Shown: positions 21,643 through 31,630, counted from the first letter of the stretch. The stretch is 64,000 nucleotides of DNA from Paenibacillus xylaniclasticus (GCF_004001065.1 NZ_BIML01000005.1:1-64000); one strand, 5' to 3'. The notes: generated by a model not told the origin, from the letters alone. Made by a program: numbers and translations.

Positions 21643-24600
21643 TTATACCGTTGTATCCTGCGGTCGACCGGAGCCATGATGCCCGATTCCACCATGACGC
21701 TTAGATGATGAGCCTCCCCTGGAGGAATCCTCTGAGCGCCGCATGAATGGCCAATAATTCGCTTCGCCGAACATCCGAACCATGATTGGAATGAACAGCG
21801 GCAGCATAATGAGCGCGTACATGAACAAGCCGCACAGCACAATCGTCGCGATCTGCAGCAGCGACATGACACCTGACGGCAGCATCGCTGCGAACGTGCC
21901 TCCGAGGATGACCGCTGCCGACATAATGACTGTCCCCATCCGCCGCATCGCGAGCAGAATCGCTTCCGAAGGCGGCAAATGGCGGTACTCCTTGAACCGA
22001 TCCATTAAGAAAATGCTGTAATCCACTCCGAGCGCCACCAGCATGACGAAGCCGAAGAACGGCACCGCCCAGCTGACTCCCGTATAGCCGAGCCAACGCA
22101 CGAAGATAAGCTCCGATACCGCCAGCGAGGTATAGAAGGTTAGCAGCAGCGAGGCGATCACATACAACGGCATCACAATCGACCGGAACAACACGATTAG
22201 AATGATGCCGATTCCGATCAGCATGTACACGACCGTCTTGGAATAATCGGCATTCGAAATGCCGTTCAAATCGTGGTTACTGCTCGTTACACCCCCGACC
22301 GCGTATTCCACAGAAGCGTATGTCGTATCCTGCAGCCCGCGGGCTACCGCCGCTTTCAATGCCTCGATCTGCGACATCGTCTCCAGCTCATATGGGTTGC
22401 CGTTGAAGATGACATCGAATTTGACCGTCATCCGGTCCGGCGACATGTAAGCGTCAAGCGCTTGCGCGAACTGCGCATCCTCTACAGCCTCATCCGGTAC
22501 GAACCAGCCGGTAATATCTTTGTTCGGCACGGAAGACAGCTCGGACAAATACCCTCTTGCCGATCCCAATCCGTCGGTCACCTGCTTCAAGCCATCGACG
22601 CTTTGCTCTAGACCGCCGGTCAATTCAGACAGCTGGCGGTTCAATTCTTGAAATCCGGATTGAAGCTCCTTCTGACCAGCCGCCAGCTCATCAAGACCAG
22701 ACGTTACGCCTGGCAGCTTCGATACGATTGTGCTCTGGCCGATTGCTGCCTGCTCCAGTCCTGTCTTCAGCTCGCTGATCCCATTCGCCAGCGATTGCAA
22801 GCCTGCAGCGAGCGCCGCCTGACCGGCCGCCGCTTGGCTTAGCCCCTCATTCGCTTGACCGATTCCATCGACAACGCCGCCAAGCTGACCGTTCAGCATG
22901 CTTAGCTGCTCGTTCAACAATGTCGCATTCCTCTGTAGATTGTCGACAGTGCCCAGAGCGTTAGTGAACGCATCGTCATTGCGCAGCTCCGGATATCGGT
23001 CACCGAGTCCTTCCAGCTCTGTGCTAACCGCCGCAAGACCGTCCGCCAGCTTCGCTTGCTCTTCAGCCAGCTTCGAATAGCTGCCCTGCAGCTGCTGCAA
23101 GCCAGTACCCAGACCGCTATAGCTGTCACTCAGCTTCTTCGCAGCATCGGCAAGCTGGACTGCGCTCTGATGCGCTTCCTCAAGTCCGCTCTTCAACTGT
23201 CCAGCTCCAAGCGAGCCATCCTTAATGCCCTGCTCGATCCGCTTCAGGCCTGCTCCAAGCTCAGCGACGCCGGATTTCAATGCCGCTGTCCCTTCCGCAA
23301 GCTTACCTGCGCCGTCCGCTGCTTCTGCAAGCTTCGGCGCGTTCTCGTTCAGCGCTTTGCTCGCCTCGGACAATCCGCTTCCGATCGTTGTAAGACCGTC
23401 ACCGCTTTGTCCCAGACCGTCCTCCAGCGTGCTCGCTTGAGAAGCCACCATGAAGTCGTCCGGCGCCGTCCCCATCGGTCTCGTAGCACTGCGCACCGTC
23501 TGAACGCCTTCGACCTTCACCAATTCTCGGCTAACCTGCTCAACCGCCGCAAGTCCCTCCGTCGTATCCAACGGCTGGTCAGCCTTCATGACGATCGTCG
23601 TCGGCAGCGTCTCTCCTGGTCCGAAGCTGTCCGCCACCAGATTAAACGCTTTGACCGAATCATATTTATCGCCGATCTCATCCAGCGAGTTGAACGAAAT
23701 AGATCCTTTATACACCGTTAGTGCCGGCACCGTCAGCGCAAGCAGAATGACGAGCGCCCAGAGCGGCCGTCTGAGCGAGAATTCGCCGACCGCTCCCCAC
23801 ATACGACTTTCTTTGTGCTCCAGCGAGTCTTTGGCCGGCCAGAATAGCGCGTTGCCGAATACGGCCAAGAAGAACGGGACAAGTGTGAACAATGCAATCA
23901 GCATGACGGCCACACCTACCGCAACCGCGACCGCCGAGCGGTACAGCACGAATGTTGAGAAGCCGATCGCCACGAAGCCGACGAATACAGCCAGACCCGA
24001 GAACAGCACCGTGCGCCCTGCCGTCCGGTAAGTTTCGACGATCGCTTCCGTCCGATCGCTGCGATGAGCCAGCTCTTCTTTGTATCGACTAATTAACAGA
24101 ATGCAGTAGTCCGTTCCGATACCGAACATAACCGCCACCATGAAGATTTGCGTAAAGTTAGACAGCGGGAAGTCCAAGTACTCAACAAGGAATGCAACAA
24201 TCGATTGCGACACAAGATAACTGAAGCCGACGGCCAGCAAGGGCACGATCGGAGCTACCGCTGAACGGAACACAATAAATAGAATGACAAGAATGAAGCC
24301 GACCGTAATCAGCTCCGTCTTCTTCAGCCCTTCCTGCGAGCTCTGGACGACGTCTTCGCCAATGACCCACCCGCCGGTAATATAATGCTCGGCCTTCACG
24401 TCAGACATCGCTTTATAGAGAGCATCGCTCATTTCCTTCGGCAGTCTGCCCTCCGACTCGACACTCGCCAGTACAATGACGGTCTCCCCGTCCTCAGACA
24501 CCATCTGATCCTTCAATTCTTCCGTTATAAAATGGGACGTAACCGACATTACGCCGTACTGCTCCCCATCACTCGACAACCGTTCAACTGCCTCCTGCAC

Positions 24601-24858
24601 CTGCGCCATATCGTCAGCGTCAAGCCCGCCGTCACGATGGAACACAAGCACAGTCGAAAGCCCGGTATCCCCGCCTCCATCACCTTTCAACCCTTCAAGC
24701 AGCTTAGCCGCATTGGTCGAGCTATAGCCGTCCGGTACGTTAACCTGTCCTTTGTCCCTTACGAGCTGCGCCATATCGGGAGCGGAGAACAGTAAGCCTG
24801 CAAGCGCCGCGACCCATATAATCAGCACAAGCCATCGCATTCTTATAATCGTTCTCAT
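21643..24858 (-). CDS. MMPL/RND family membrane exporter
   Basis: 1071 residues with two six-helix membrane halves (first near 1-350, second near 830-1040), each carrying an MMPL-type GTDY or GVDY motif in the fourth helix. Between them is a long extracytoplasmic region rich in Leu/Gly heptad-like repeats (about 480-780) of the kind seen in B. subtilis YdgH and YhgE/Pip proteins. Such proteins export lipids or hydrophobic compounds. The MarR regulator 26 bp upstream in the same operon suggests ligand-induced efflux; the substrate is unknown. Confidence 0.88.
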   Translation of the reverse strand: MRTIIRMRWLVLIIWVAALAGLLFSAPDMAQLVRDKGQVNVPDGYSSTNAAKLLEGLKGDGGGDTGLSTVLVFHRDGGLDADDMAQVQEAVERLSSDGEQYGVMSVTSHFITEELKDQMVSEDGETVIVLASVESEGRLPKEMSDALYKAMSDVKAEHYITGGWVIGEDVVQSSQEGLKKTELITVGFILVILFIVFRSAVAPIVPLLAVGFSYLVSQSIVAFLVEYLDFPLSNFTQIFMVAVMFGIGTDYCILLISRYKEELAHRSDRTEAIVETYRTAGRTVLFSGLAVFVGFVAIGFSTFVLYRSAVAVAVGVAVMLIALFTLVPFFLAVFGNALFWPAKDSLEHKESRMWGAVGEFSLRRPLWALVILLALTVPALTVYKGSISFNSLDEIGDKYDSVKAFNLVADSFGPGETLPTTIVMKADQPLDTTEGLAAVEQVSRELVKVEGVQTVRSATRPMGTAPDDFMVASQASTLEDGLGQSGDGLTTIGSGLSEASKALNENAPKLAEAADGAGKLAEGTAALKSGVAELGAGLKRIEQGIKDGSLGAGQLKSGLEEAHQSAVQLADAAKKLSDSYSGLGTGLQQLQGSYSKLAEEQAKLADGLAAVSTELEGLGDRYPELRNDDAFTNALGTVDNLQRNATLLNEQLSMLNGQLGGVVDGIGQANEGLSQAAAGQAALAAGLQSLANGISELKTGLEQAAIGQSTIVSKLPGVTSGLDELAAGQKELQSGFQELNRQLSELTGGLEQSVDGLKQVTDGLGSARGYLSELSSVPNKDITGWFVPDEAVEDAQFAQALDAYMSPDRMTVKFDVIFNGNPYELETMSQIEALKAAVARGLQDTTYASVEYAVGGVTSSNHDLNGISNADYSKTVVYMLIGIGIILIVLFRSIVMPLYVIASLLLTFYTSLAVSELIFVRWLGYTGVSWAVPFFGFVMLVALGVDYSIFLMDRFKEYRHLPPSEAILLAMRRMGTVIMSAAVILGGTFAAMLPSGVMSLLQIATIVLCGLFMYALIMLPLFIPIMVRMFGEANYWPFMRRSEDSSRGGSSSKRHGGIGHHGSGRPQDTTV

Positions 24859-24884
24859 CCTGCTCGATCCCTGCCTTCACGATT

Positions 24885-25346
24885 CTATTTCGATTCCGGT
24901 TGCCCTTGCGTATGAACAAGCACGGCAGCCAGCTTCTCAAAAGTCTCTATGAACGTGCGCACTTCCTTGTAATCGAAGAACACCAAAAATTGACTCAGCA
25001 GATCCCCCAGCTTACGGTCAAACAACCTTGTGATCTCCTCGCCCTCCGGCGTCAACGCCAAGTAGGTCACACGACGGTCCTTCTCGTCTGGTATACGGTC
25101 AATCAGCTTCTTATCGGACAGCCGGGTGATAATAGCTGTGATCGAGCTCTTAGCTACACAAAATATATCCGCCAGCTCCGATGAAGTCGTGCGGCCGTTC
25201 TCTCGCAAATAACGCAATGCCCAGCACTGATCAGGCGTAATATCGTCAGGGACGATATCCCGAATCAAGGCGTTCAGCCTCCGATTCACCGTGAAGGATG
25301 CCGCATTGTATCGTTCGATCATCTGATGCAGTGTCTCACTGTCCAT
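24885..25346 (-). CDS. MarR family transcriptional regulator
   Basis: 153 residues with a winged helix-turn-helix. The recognition helix lies near SSELADIFCVAKSSITAIITRL (read as two parts) and the wing holds DEKDRRVTYLALTPEG, the family signature. It probably represses its own operon with the MMPL exporter and releases when a small molecule binds. Between its promoter and its start lie two TTTCACTAT direct repeats that could be the operator. The start is supported by AAAGGAG. Confidence 0.9.
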   Translation of the reverse strand: MDSETLHQMIERYNAASFTVNRRLNALIRDIVPDDITPDQCWALRYLRENGRTTSSELADIFCVAKSSITAIITRLSDKKLIDRIPDEKDRRVTYLALTPEGEEITRLFDRKLGDLLSQFLVFFDYKEVRTFIETFEKLAAVLVHTQGQPESK

Positions 25347-25402
25347 CGTATCTCGCTCCTTTCTGTATCATTGATTTTCTCGATTATTCGACAATCTAAC
25401 CA

Positions 25403-25459
25403 TTTCACTATAAAACAGTTTCACTATCGAACTATAACAAAAATACCCAGTATGGTCAA
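25403..25459 (-). promoter_or_regulatory. promoter and candidate operator of marR-MMPL operon
   Basis: The minus strand reads TTGACC (25454-25459), 17 bases, then TATAGT (25431-25436). Directly downstream are two copies of the 9-base TTTCACTAT (plus strand 25403-25411 and 25419-25427), 16 bases apart. A pair of repeats over the start region is a plausible site for autorepression. MarR sites are usually palindromic, so the operator call is tentative. Confidence 0.65.
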
Positions 25460-25479
25460 TCGAACAAAATGTGAACATA

Positions 25480-25930
25480 GATGATGAAAATTAGGTGCAA
25501 GGCTACGAAAAACAGGAGCAGTACAGATGCACTGGATGACGCGAATCGAAGATTGAGAAAGGTAAGGGAAGAGGTTTGAAGACAATGCAAGCGAATATAG
25601 GGCCGGTAGAATTAGGAAGCAGCAGAAAGAGAGCCGAGGAAGTTGAGCTGGGGGTAAGGAGTGCAGAGTGTGAGAACTGAAGGATAAGGGCTGAAGATTT
25701 TAGTCAGAGAGTTAAGGGGTGTAGGGTGTAAGCTGAAGGTTGAGATCTGAGGTGGGGGGGGTAAGGCGCGGGTCGAGGCCGAAGGTTGTATTGAGGAAGG
25801 TCGAAACGCCCATTCCTTCGTTATGAGCAAAGAGGAAGAAGAAAAAGTGGTCAAGGCCAGTCGATCACGTATGAAGAAGTAGGTAATAGAGGAGCCATAT
25901 TAATGATCACCATTGCAAAAAGAGGGAGAA
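25480..25930. other. non-coding, purine-rich tract
   Basis: About 450 bp in which the plus strand is strongly enriched in A and G, with recurring GAAG, GAGG and CTGAAG words and a run of eight G near 25755. An 80-codon Ser/Pro/Leu open frame on the minus strand is best explained by this bias. I see no gene, promoter or clear repeat unit here. Confidence 0.6.
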
Positions 25931-25936
25931 GCAGAA

Positions 25937-25962
25937 CAGCCGCCCCTAGACCGGAGCGGCTG
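25937..25962 (-). terminator. terminator after alpha-galactosidase gene
   Basis: CAGCCGC (25937-25943) pairs with GCGGCTG (25956-25962). The minus strand then reads TTCTGCTTCTCCCTCTTTTT, a loose T-rich tail. Confidence 0.65.
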
Positions 25963-25972
25963 AAACTGCTTT

Positions 25973-28162
25973 CTATTCCGCGACAAATCGAAGCATAGCG
26001 CTGCCAAAATCGCGGTTAAAGCGCGGAGCGGCGATGCCGGCATACATCAGCTCGTCGCCGCCATAGATGCGGTCAGTGCCGATGAGGCGATAATCTCGCG
26101 AAGGATCAAGCCCCTTGAGCTTTAATCGGCCAAGAGGCTCATTCGGCTCGTTGAGCACTTGAACATATACGACCATCGATTCGGTCCGATCCTTAGATAC
26201 GAACATCCATGACGTAACATTGCCCTCGAATGGACTGTGCAGGCGGTAGAAGTCGCCGAACTGAACGAGTGGGCGAATCGCCTTGTACTCCGCGATCTGA
26301 TTCCGCACGATCGCTTTGTCTTCGTCGGAGAATTTGGTGAGATCAAGCTCATAGCCGAAATTACCTGACATCGCTACATGACCGCGCGTTTCAAGCGAAG
26401 TGATTCTGCCTACCTGATGGTTCGGCACTTCCGAAATATGCGCCCCCATCGCGCTGACCGGATACACGATACTGGTGCCATATTGAATGCGAAGGCGCGA
26501 GACCGCATCCGTATTGTCGCTCGTCCACGTCTGAGGCATGTAATAAAGTATGCCTGGATCGAACCGTCCGCCTCCGCCCGAGCAGCTCTCGAACAGAACG
26601 TTCGGGAATGCTGACGTTATCTTCTCCAGTACGTTGTACAGCCCGAGCATGTAGCGGTGAGCCGTCTCCCGCTGCCGCTCCGGAGGCAGAAGAGCGGAGC
26701 CGATTTCGGTCATGTTGCGGTTCATATCCCATTTGACATAGGAGATCGGAGCGCTGTTCAGCACCCCGGAGATCGTCTCGATAAGATGCTGCTGTACGTC
26801 CGGCCGGCTCAGATCGAGAATAAGCTGCTGACGGCCCTCCGTCCGGTAACGGCCCGGCACATGCAAGCACCAATCCGGATGTGCGCGGTACAGCTCACTG
26901 TCCGGCGACACCATCTCCGGCTCAACCCATAGACCGAAGCGCATGCCAAGCTTGTTAATCCGACCAGCCACATCCTGCAGCCCGCCCGGCAGCTTCTGCT
27001 CGTTCACGAACCAGTCGCCAAGCGAGCTCGTATCGTCATTGCGTCGTCCGAACCAGCCGTCGTCCAGCACAAACAGCTCTATACCAAGCTCACTGCCTAC
27101 CGACGCAATAGCTTCCAGCTTGTCAGCATCGAAGTCGAAATAGGTCGCCTCCCAGTTGTTCACGAGCACCGGACGCTCGGCATCACGATATTGACCACGG
27201 CACAGACGTGTACGATATAGCTCATGATAGATCCGGGACATGCCGCCCAGTCCGTCCGGCGAGTAGACAAGCACAGCCTCCGGCGTTTGGAACGTCTCCC
27301 CTGCTTCTAGACGCCACCCGAAGTCGAACGGATTAATGCCAATGAATAGACGGGCGGTGCGGAACTGATCCACCTCCACTCCAGCCAGGAAGCTGCCGCT
27401 GTAAACGAGACTTACCCCGTACACACTGCCGGTATCTTCAGTTGCGCCATGCTCTAACAGAGCAATGAACGGATTTTGCATATGGCTGCTGGAGCCTCTT
27501 CTGCTCTCAATCGATTGCATGCCAGGGCGCAGCGGACTGCGATAAACGTCGCGTTCACGAGACCAAGCACCGGACAATTGCAGCAAATCATAGCGATCGT
27601 CCGGCATATCAAGGCTCATAGACAAAACGCGGCGCAGCTCAACCGCCTCACTCCCCTCATTCGATATCGACACAGAGCGCGTAATCGCATCCAGCTTCTC
27701 CATAACGGTATATGAAAGCGTAACCACAAGACCGGATAAACTGTCGCGAAGCTTGATGCGAAGCGTCTGCGCCTCATGATCCGACTCCACGTAAACGGCA
27801 GGCAGGCCTGGGAGAGCAAGCTTACCAGAAATGATCTCATGCGATTCATATTGCAGATCCGTTACACTCGACCCGTTATTGTAACGAGCCTCGAATGCTG
27901 GACTACGGTAATCCGAGTTACCGTAACCAGGATATTCGTGCGGCATCGTATCGAATGAAAGGTCATGCCGCCCCGGCACCGGAAGCGGCGAGAACGAAGG
28001 ACGCATGCTGCGCTCAACCAGCCTATGCAGCTGTTGGCCGCGAATACGGCGTCCCCAGTAGACGTGGGAAGGATATCGCCCTTCAACAAGCTCGAAAGCA
28101 TAGCTCGTCCCGGCCGTCTGAAGATGGAATAAGCGGTTAGAAGCATCATAATGTATCGCCAT
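25973..28162 (-). CDS. alpha-galactosidase, GH36
   Basis: 729 residues, the usual size of bacterial cytoplasmic GH36 enzymes that release galactose from melibiose, raffinose and similar sugars. The N-terminal beta-sandwich runs to about 330 and the TIM barrel follows. The nucleophile is D479 in KWDMNRN and the acid/base is D549 in TSDNTDA; the FVLDDGWFG and WVEPEM substrate-site motifs are also present. There is no signal peptide. AAAGGGGG lies 10 bases before the ATG. No transporter or regulator gene adjoins it, and an intrinsic terminator ends only about 22 bp upstream of the start. Confidence 0.94.
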   Translation of the reverse strand: MAIHYDASNRLFHLQTAGTSYAFELVEGRYPSHVYWGRRIRGQQLHRLVERSMRPSFSPLPVPGRHDLSFDTMPHEYPGYGNSDYRSPAFEARYNNGSSVTDLQYESHEIISGKLALPGLPAVYVESDHEAQTLRIKLRDSLSGLVVTLSYTVMEKLDAITRSVSISNEGSEAVELRRVLSMSLDMPDDRYDLLQLSGAWSRERDVYRSPLRPGMQSIESRRGSSSHMQNPFIALLEHGATEDTGSVYGVSLVYSGSFLAGVEVDQFRTARLFIGINPFDFGWRLEAGETFQTPEAVLVYSPDGLGGMSRIYHELYRTRLCRGQYRDAERPVLVNNWEATYFDFDADKLEAIASVGSELGIELFVLDDGWFGRRNDDTSSLGDWFVNEQKLPGGLQDVAGRINKLGMRFGLWVEPEMVSPDSELYRAHPDWCLHVPGRYRTEGRQQLILDLSRPDVQQHLIETISGVLNSAPISYVKWDMNRNMTEIGSALLPPERQRETAHRYMLGLYNVLEKITSAFPNVLFESCSGGGGRFDPGILYYMPQTWTSDNTDAVSRLRIQYGTSIVYPVSAMGAHISEVPNHQVGRITSLETRGHVAMSGNFGYELDLTKFSDEDKAIVRNQIAEYKAIRPLVQFGDFYRLHSPFEGNVTSWMFVSKDRTESMVVYVQVLNEPNEPLGRLKLKGLDPSRDYRLIGTDRIYGGDELMYAGIAAPRFNRDFGSAMLRFVAE

Positions 28163-28184
28163 TGGTCCATTTCCCCCTTTGCAT

Positions 28185-28223
28185 AAAAAAAGGAATGCTC
28201 ATCATGAATCATTATGGCATTCC
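28185..28223 (-). terminator. terminator between minJ-like gene and alpha-galactosidase
   Basis: GGAATGC (28192-28198) pairs with GCATTCC (28217-28223); the stem continues inward through CAT.ATGA/TCAT.ATG with a mismatch. It is followed on the minus strand by seven T (28185-28191). The T-run ends just before the ribosome-binding site of the alpha-galactosidase gene, leaving no room for a promoter after it. Confidence 0.85.
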
Positions 28224-28291
28224 CGTCTTTATTTGAGTATGGAGGTTTCTCATGTTCATATGGACAAATGTAGCGCGGCGACCCGGAAGCC

Positions 28292-29803
28292 TTACTTGCG
28301 ACGAGAGCGGCTGGGCAGCGCCGGTCCGCTATCGCCTGCCAAGGCATCGGCGGTTGTATCACGGTCAGCGGCCTCCACGCTAAGCGGCGAATCGGCGTTT
28401 CGCAAAGCTTCGACCGGTACAGCAGACTCAGATGCCGCAGCATGCTCGTTGCCGCCCATCGACTGCGCGAGTGCCGCCGCTTGCTCCATGGCGGCCGTTC
28501 CGCCGCCATGGCCGTATCCCGCTTCCCGCCGGTGTGCAGTGCGTCCGCTGAACAGCAGCTTCAGCAGCGATCCCGGAGCCGGCTCCACATAATAATCAGC
28601 ACGGTCGTCCGGAGCAAGAATAACACCCAATTGATGATGCTCACCCGCGTATCGGGCCCGCTGCACAAACCGCTCATGACCTTCCCGATTCAGCACCTCC
28701 AGCTTACAAAATGCCGAATTGCGGTGCAGCGCATCGTACAATTCTTCCTTCGAACGCACTCTCATACCGTTAACCTTATATAAAATTTCGCCGCTCTGCA
28801 GCCCCATTTGGGCAGCTGGTGTTCCCGGTACGATGCCAAGCACCATAAGCCCCCGTCCATCATGTACGAACAACGGCGTTCCTTCCGATTCTCGGCGTCC
28901 GCTTGACCATATGAGCAGCTCATGCAGAAGCAGCGCAGCAAGTGCAGCAAGCGGAAGCAGCGCCGGCAACCACGCGGCGGCAAGCGCCGCAGCTGCAACC
29001 GCGAGACTATACCAGAGCAGCGATTTCGCGGTCTGCTTCGCCTTGTGCTCCGGCAGCTGTGATCGGGTCCATTCCGTAAAGCCGATCATCATGGGAACAG
29101 CCGCGAACGACCAGCCAACAGCGCCTCCATCCGTATATTCACCGGAAATAAGCGGCAGCAGCGGTGTCCATGGCAGCTCGATACCGCCAGAGCCGGCCGG
29201 AACAAGCAGCAGCAGCGGCACGGCCCAATAGCCCTGCAGGCGGTAAGCGCCGATCAGCTTGCCTCGCTTGCCTTCCATGAACAGTGGCGTAGCAAATTTC
29301 GAACCTTGCCGCCATACAAGCAGCGCCTCAGCTCCGTGCAGCAGCGCGACGAGCAGCAGCACCGATGGCATGTCAACTGCCAGGAGCGACGCCGCGACAT
29401 CGCCGATCCAATCTCCCCGCTTCTCTAGCGTCCCGAACTGAAGCACCCACTGCAGCAGCGCCAGCACACCAGCCGCATAAGCGAAGCACAAATATCGCAG
29501 ACGCAGCAGCGCCAGCACCACAGCAGTCCCCCACAGCCAGAGCACCGCGTCTGTCGTAAGCGATGTGCCCAGCAGCACGGACAAGCCGGACAATAGCAGC
29601 CCGGCCGCAAGCCCGGCTGCTATTGTCCGCCCGAATAACAGCGGCCACGCATGCAGCCGGACATGAAATAATTTGCGCTCCATATTCGTACCGCGTATAT
29701 ATATAACGGCAATAACAAATAACGCCAAATAATAAAAGGGCTGCGCCAGAGCATGTACTAATCCATCTCCGATCAAACGCAGCCACTCGTTCACCGCATC
29801 CAT
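28292..29803 (-). CDS. minJ: MinJ-like PDZ-domain membrane protein
   Basis: 503 residues with about eight membrane helices (to about 330), then a PDZ domain (near GLMVLGIVPGTPAAQMGLQSGE) and a low-complexity tail. In B. subtilis the polytopic PDZ protein MinJ links MinCD to DivIVA and sits between uvrB and ctpB; both the domain layout and the position match here. The ATG at 29803, behind AAAGGA at 7 bases, is preferred to an open-frame start 78 bases upstream that lacks a ribosome-binding site. The gene symbol rests mainly on synteny. Confidence 0.75.
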   Translation of the reverse strand: MDAVNEWLRLIGDGLVHALAQPFYYLALFVIAVIYIRGTNMERKLFHVRLHAWPLLFGRTIAAGLAAGLLLSGLSVLLGTSLTTDAVLWLWGTAVVLALLRLRYLCFAYAAGVLALLQWVLQFGTLEKRGDWIGDVAASLLAVDMPSVLLLVALLHGAEALLVWRQGSKFATPLFMEGKRGKLIGAYRLQGYWAVPLLLLVPAGSGGIELPWTPLLPLISGEYTDGGAVGWSFAAVPMMIGFTEWTRSQLPEHKAKQTAKSLLWYSLAVAAAALAAAWLPALLPLAALAALLLHELLIWSSGRRESEGTPLFVHDGRGLMVLGIVPGTPAAQMGLQSGEILYKVNGMRVRSKEELYDALHRNSAFCKLEVLNREGHERFVQRARYAGEHHQLGVILAPDDRADYYVEPAPGSLLKLLFSGRTAHRREAGYGHGGGTAAMEQAAALAQSMGGNEHAAASESAVPVEALRNADSPLSVEAADRDTTADALAGDSGPALPSRSRRK

Positions 29804-29935
29804 TAAATCATCCTTTCGGCCTGCAAGATAAGTCATCCTACTATAATGATAATAGACCGACTGCTGTATGATTGGAACCAACTTTCTTTATTTTCGACAT
29901 CTGTAACGATATTCCTGCCATCCACACTAGATATC

Positions 29936-29958
29936 AAAAAGAGCGCCTGTCGGCGCTC
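29936..29958 (-). terminator. intrinsic terminator after ctpB
   Basis: A perfect 7-bp stem, GAGCGCC (29941-29947) with GGCGCTC (29952-29958), has a 4-base loop and is followed by TTTTT on the minus strand. Confidence 0.9.
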
Positions 29959-30008
29959 TCGTTATAGCATTGGTGGGCAGGCATGCCCCGTTGCTATATA
30001 ATAGGCGG

Positions 30009-31475
30009 CTAACTAGCCGCCTCTAATACCTTATCCCGCACGATGCTAAGCGCTTTGCTCAGCTGAGCGTCATTCCGTTCCTCGCGAATCCACTGAATAA
30101 CATCCCGCTCGAGCGCATCCGCCGTTGCAGCGTCAACCGTCCCGCTAACCGGAAGGCCGGCTGCCTGCTGGTATTGCTTAACTGCTGCTTCCGTTCTCGC
30201 ACTGAAATAACCGTCGCTCCGGTCCGTCTCGTACCCGATTGCGTTCAACATCAGCTGCAAGCTCTTCACATCATCTCCAAGCTGGTCCTTGCGCAGCGTC
30301 TCGGTCCGCGACAGCCTCGCCGCTTTATACACGGCCGGCGGATCGACCTTCACGTCAGGCTCGACTCCTGTACCGTGTACCCACGTCCCGTTCGGAGTTA
30401 GCCACTTCGCAATCGTCATCTTCACAATGCTGCCATCTCCGAGCGTCTTAAAGTCCGATAGCTGAACAGTCCCTTTGCCGAATGTCCTTTCGCCGACCAG
30501 CACCGCACCTGCAGACTGCTGAAGGGCGCCCGCCAATATTTCCGACGCACTAGCGCTGCCTTCATTCGTCAGCACCGCGATCGGGTAACGGCGTCCCTCA
30601 CCCTCTGATTTCGTCGCCTTCCGTTGTCCGTCACGGGACTCGACCTGTACAATCGTTCTACCTTTCGCAATGAACGGCTCAACGACCTTCTCCACGACCG
30701 GCAGCACACCGCCCGGATTGTTGCGGACGTCGATGACCAGCCCCTTCATCCCTTGATCCTCAAGCTTCTTCAGCTCCTCCTTGAACCGATCTGCCGTATT
30801 GACGGAGAACTGCCGAATTTCGATCAAGCCGACGCCGCCTTCCTTCATCGAAGCATAGACTGTCTCGACGTCGATATCATCACGCACAAGCTCAAGCTTA
30901 ATCGGTTTACCTACACCGGAGCGTTGAATTTCCAGCTTGGCCTTGGTTCCGCGGGGACCGCGAATTTTCGCCACGGCATCACTTAGCTTCAGCCCTTCCA
31001 GCTTCACACCGTTGACCGAAAGCAGGACGTCCTTCGGAAGAAGCCCCGCCTTCTCCGCCGGCGAATCCTTAATGGCCGAAATCACGACGACTTTACCGTT
31101 CTCCATCGTCACCTCAGCGCCAATTCCTGTGAAGGAGCCGTCGACCGACTCAGAAAATTGCTTCGCAGTCTCTTTCTCCAAGTAAACTGAATAAGGATCG
31201 TCTAACGAAGAGATCATGCCGGAAATCGCGCCGTTGATGACTTCTTCGCGCTCAACTTCCTTATAGTAGTTGTTCTCAATCAGATCCATGACCGCGCCGA
31301 GCTTCTCCGTCTCCTTCTCGCTCAGGCCGCCTTGCGGGGCTGCAGCCGTCTCCGAGGCCGACTTGCCACCGAGCCTCGTAATAACCCATTGTTCCGTCAT
31401 CATAAGCGTCCCAATAACCGAGACCGCCATTGTAACTGCCACGAACGCTATGACCGTCCGTAACTTAAAATGCAT
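30009..31475 (-). CDS. ctpB: C-terminal processing peptidase, S41 (CtpB-like)
   Basis: 488 residues: an N-terminal membrane anchor (about 5-28), a PDZ domain, and an S41 protease core with the catalytic Ser in NEGSASASE and Lys in FGKGTVQ. A C-terminal peptidoglycan-binding domain is also present (from about LGDDVKSLQLML). B. subtilis CtpB cleaves SpoIVFA in the sigma-K checkpoint of sporulation and has nearly the same length. The ATG at 31475, behind AAGGTGG, gives a proper signal anchor; the 59-codon upstream extension of the open frame is rejected. It lies between minJ and the ftsEX group, as in Bacillus. Confidence 0.9.
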   Translation of the reverse strand: MHFKLRTVIAFVAVTMAVSVIGTLMMTEQWVITRLGGKSASETAAAPQGGLSEKETEKLGAVMDLIENNYYKEVEREEVINGAISGMISSLDDPYSVYLEKETAKQFSESVDGSFTGIGAEVTMENGKVVVISAIKDSPAEKAGLLPKDVLLSVNGVKLEGLKLSDAVAKIRGPRGTKAKLEIQRSGVGKPIKLELVRDDIDVETVYASMKEGGVGLIEIRQFSVNTADRFKEELKKLEDQGMKGLVIDVRNNPGGVLPVVEKVVEPFIAKGRTIVQVESRDGQRKATKSEGEGRRYPIAVLTNEGSASASEILAGALQQSAGAVLVGERTFGKGTVQLSDFKTLGDGSIVKMTIAKWLTPNGTWVHGTGVEPDVKVDPPAVYKAARLSRTETLRKDQLGDDVKSLQLMLNAIGYETDRSDGYFSARTEAAVKQYQQAAGLPVSGTVDAATADALERDVIQWIREERNDAQLSKALSIVRDKVLEAAS

Positions 31476-31610
31476 ATCGCCACCACCTTGTCTGTCCTTC
31501 TTCAGCCTTGCTGCCGCTGCATTAATCATTCCATGGCAAGCAACACAACGAGTAGTATATGACAAGCCCTTCCTTTTTATTTGATAAAATAGGCGGCGAA
31601 TATAACGAAA

Positions 31611-31630
31611 GGAGCCACTTCCGTGACTCC
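31611..31630 (-). terminator. terminator after EnvC-like gene
   Basis: GGAGCCAC (31611-31618) pairs with GTGACTCC (31623-31630) with one G-T pair and a 4-base loop. It is followed by TTTCGTTATATT on the minus strand. Confidence 0.65.

Noticed and set aside
25612-25854. An 80-codon Ser/Pro/Leu-rich minus-strand open frame.
   Set aside because: Its composition follows from the purine bias of the tract on the other strand; there is no start signal or domain.
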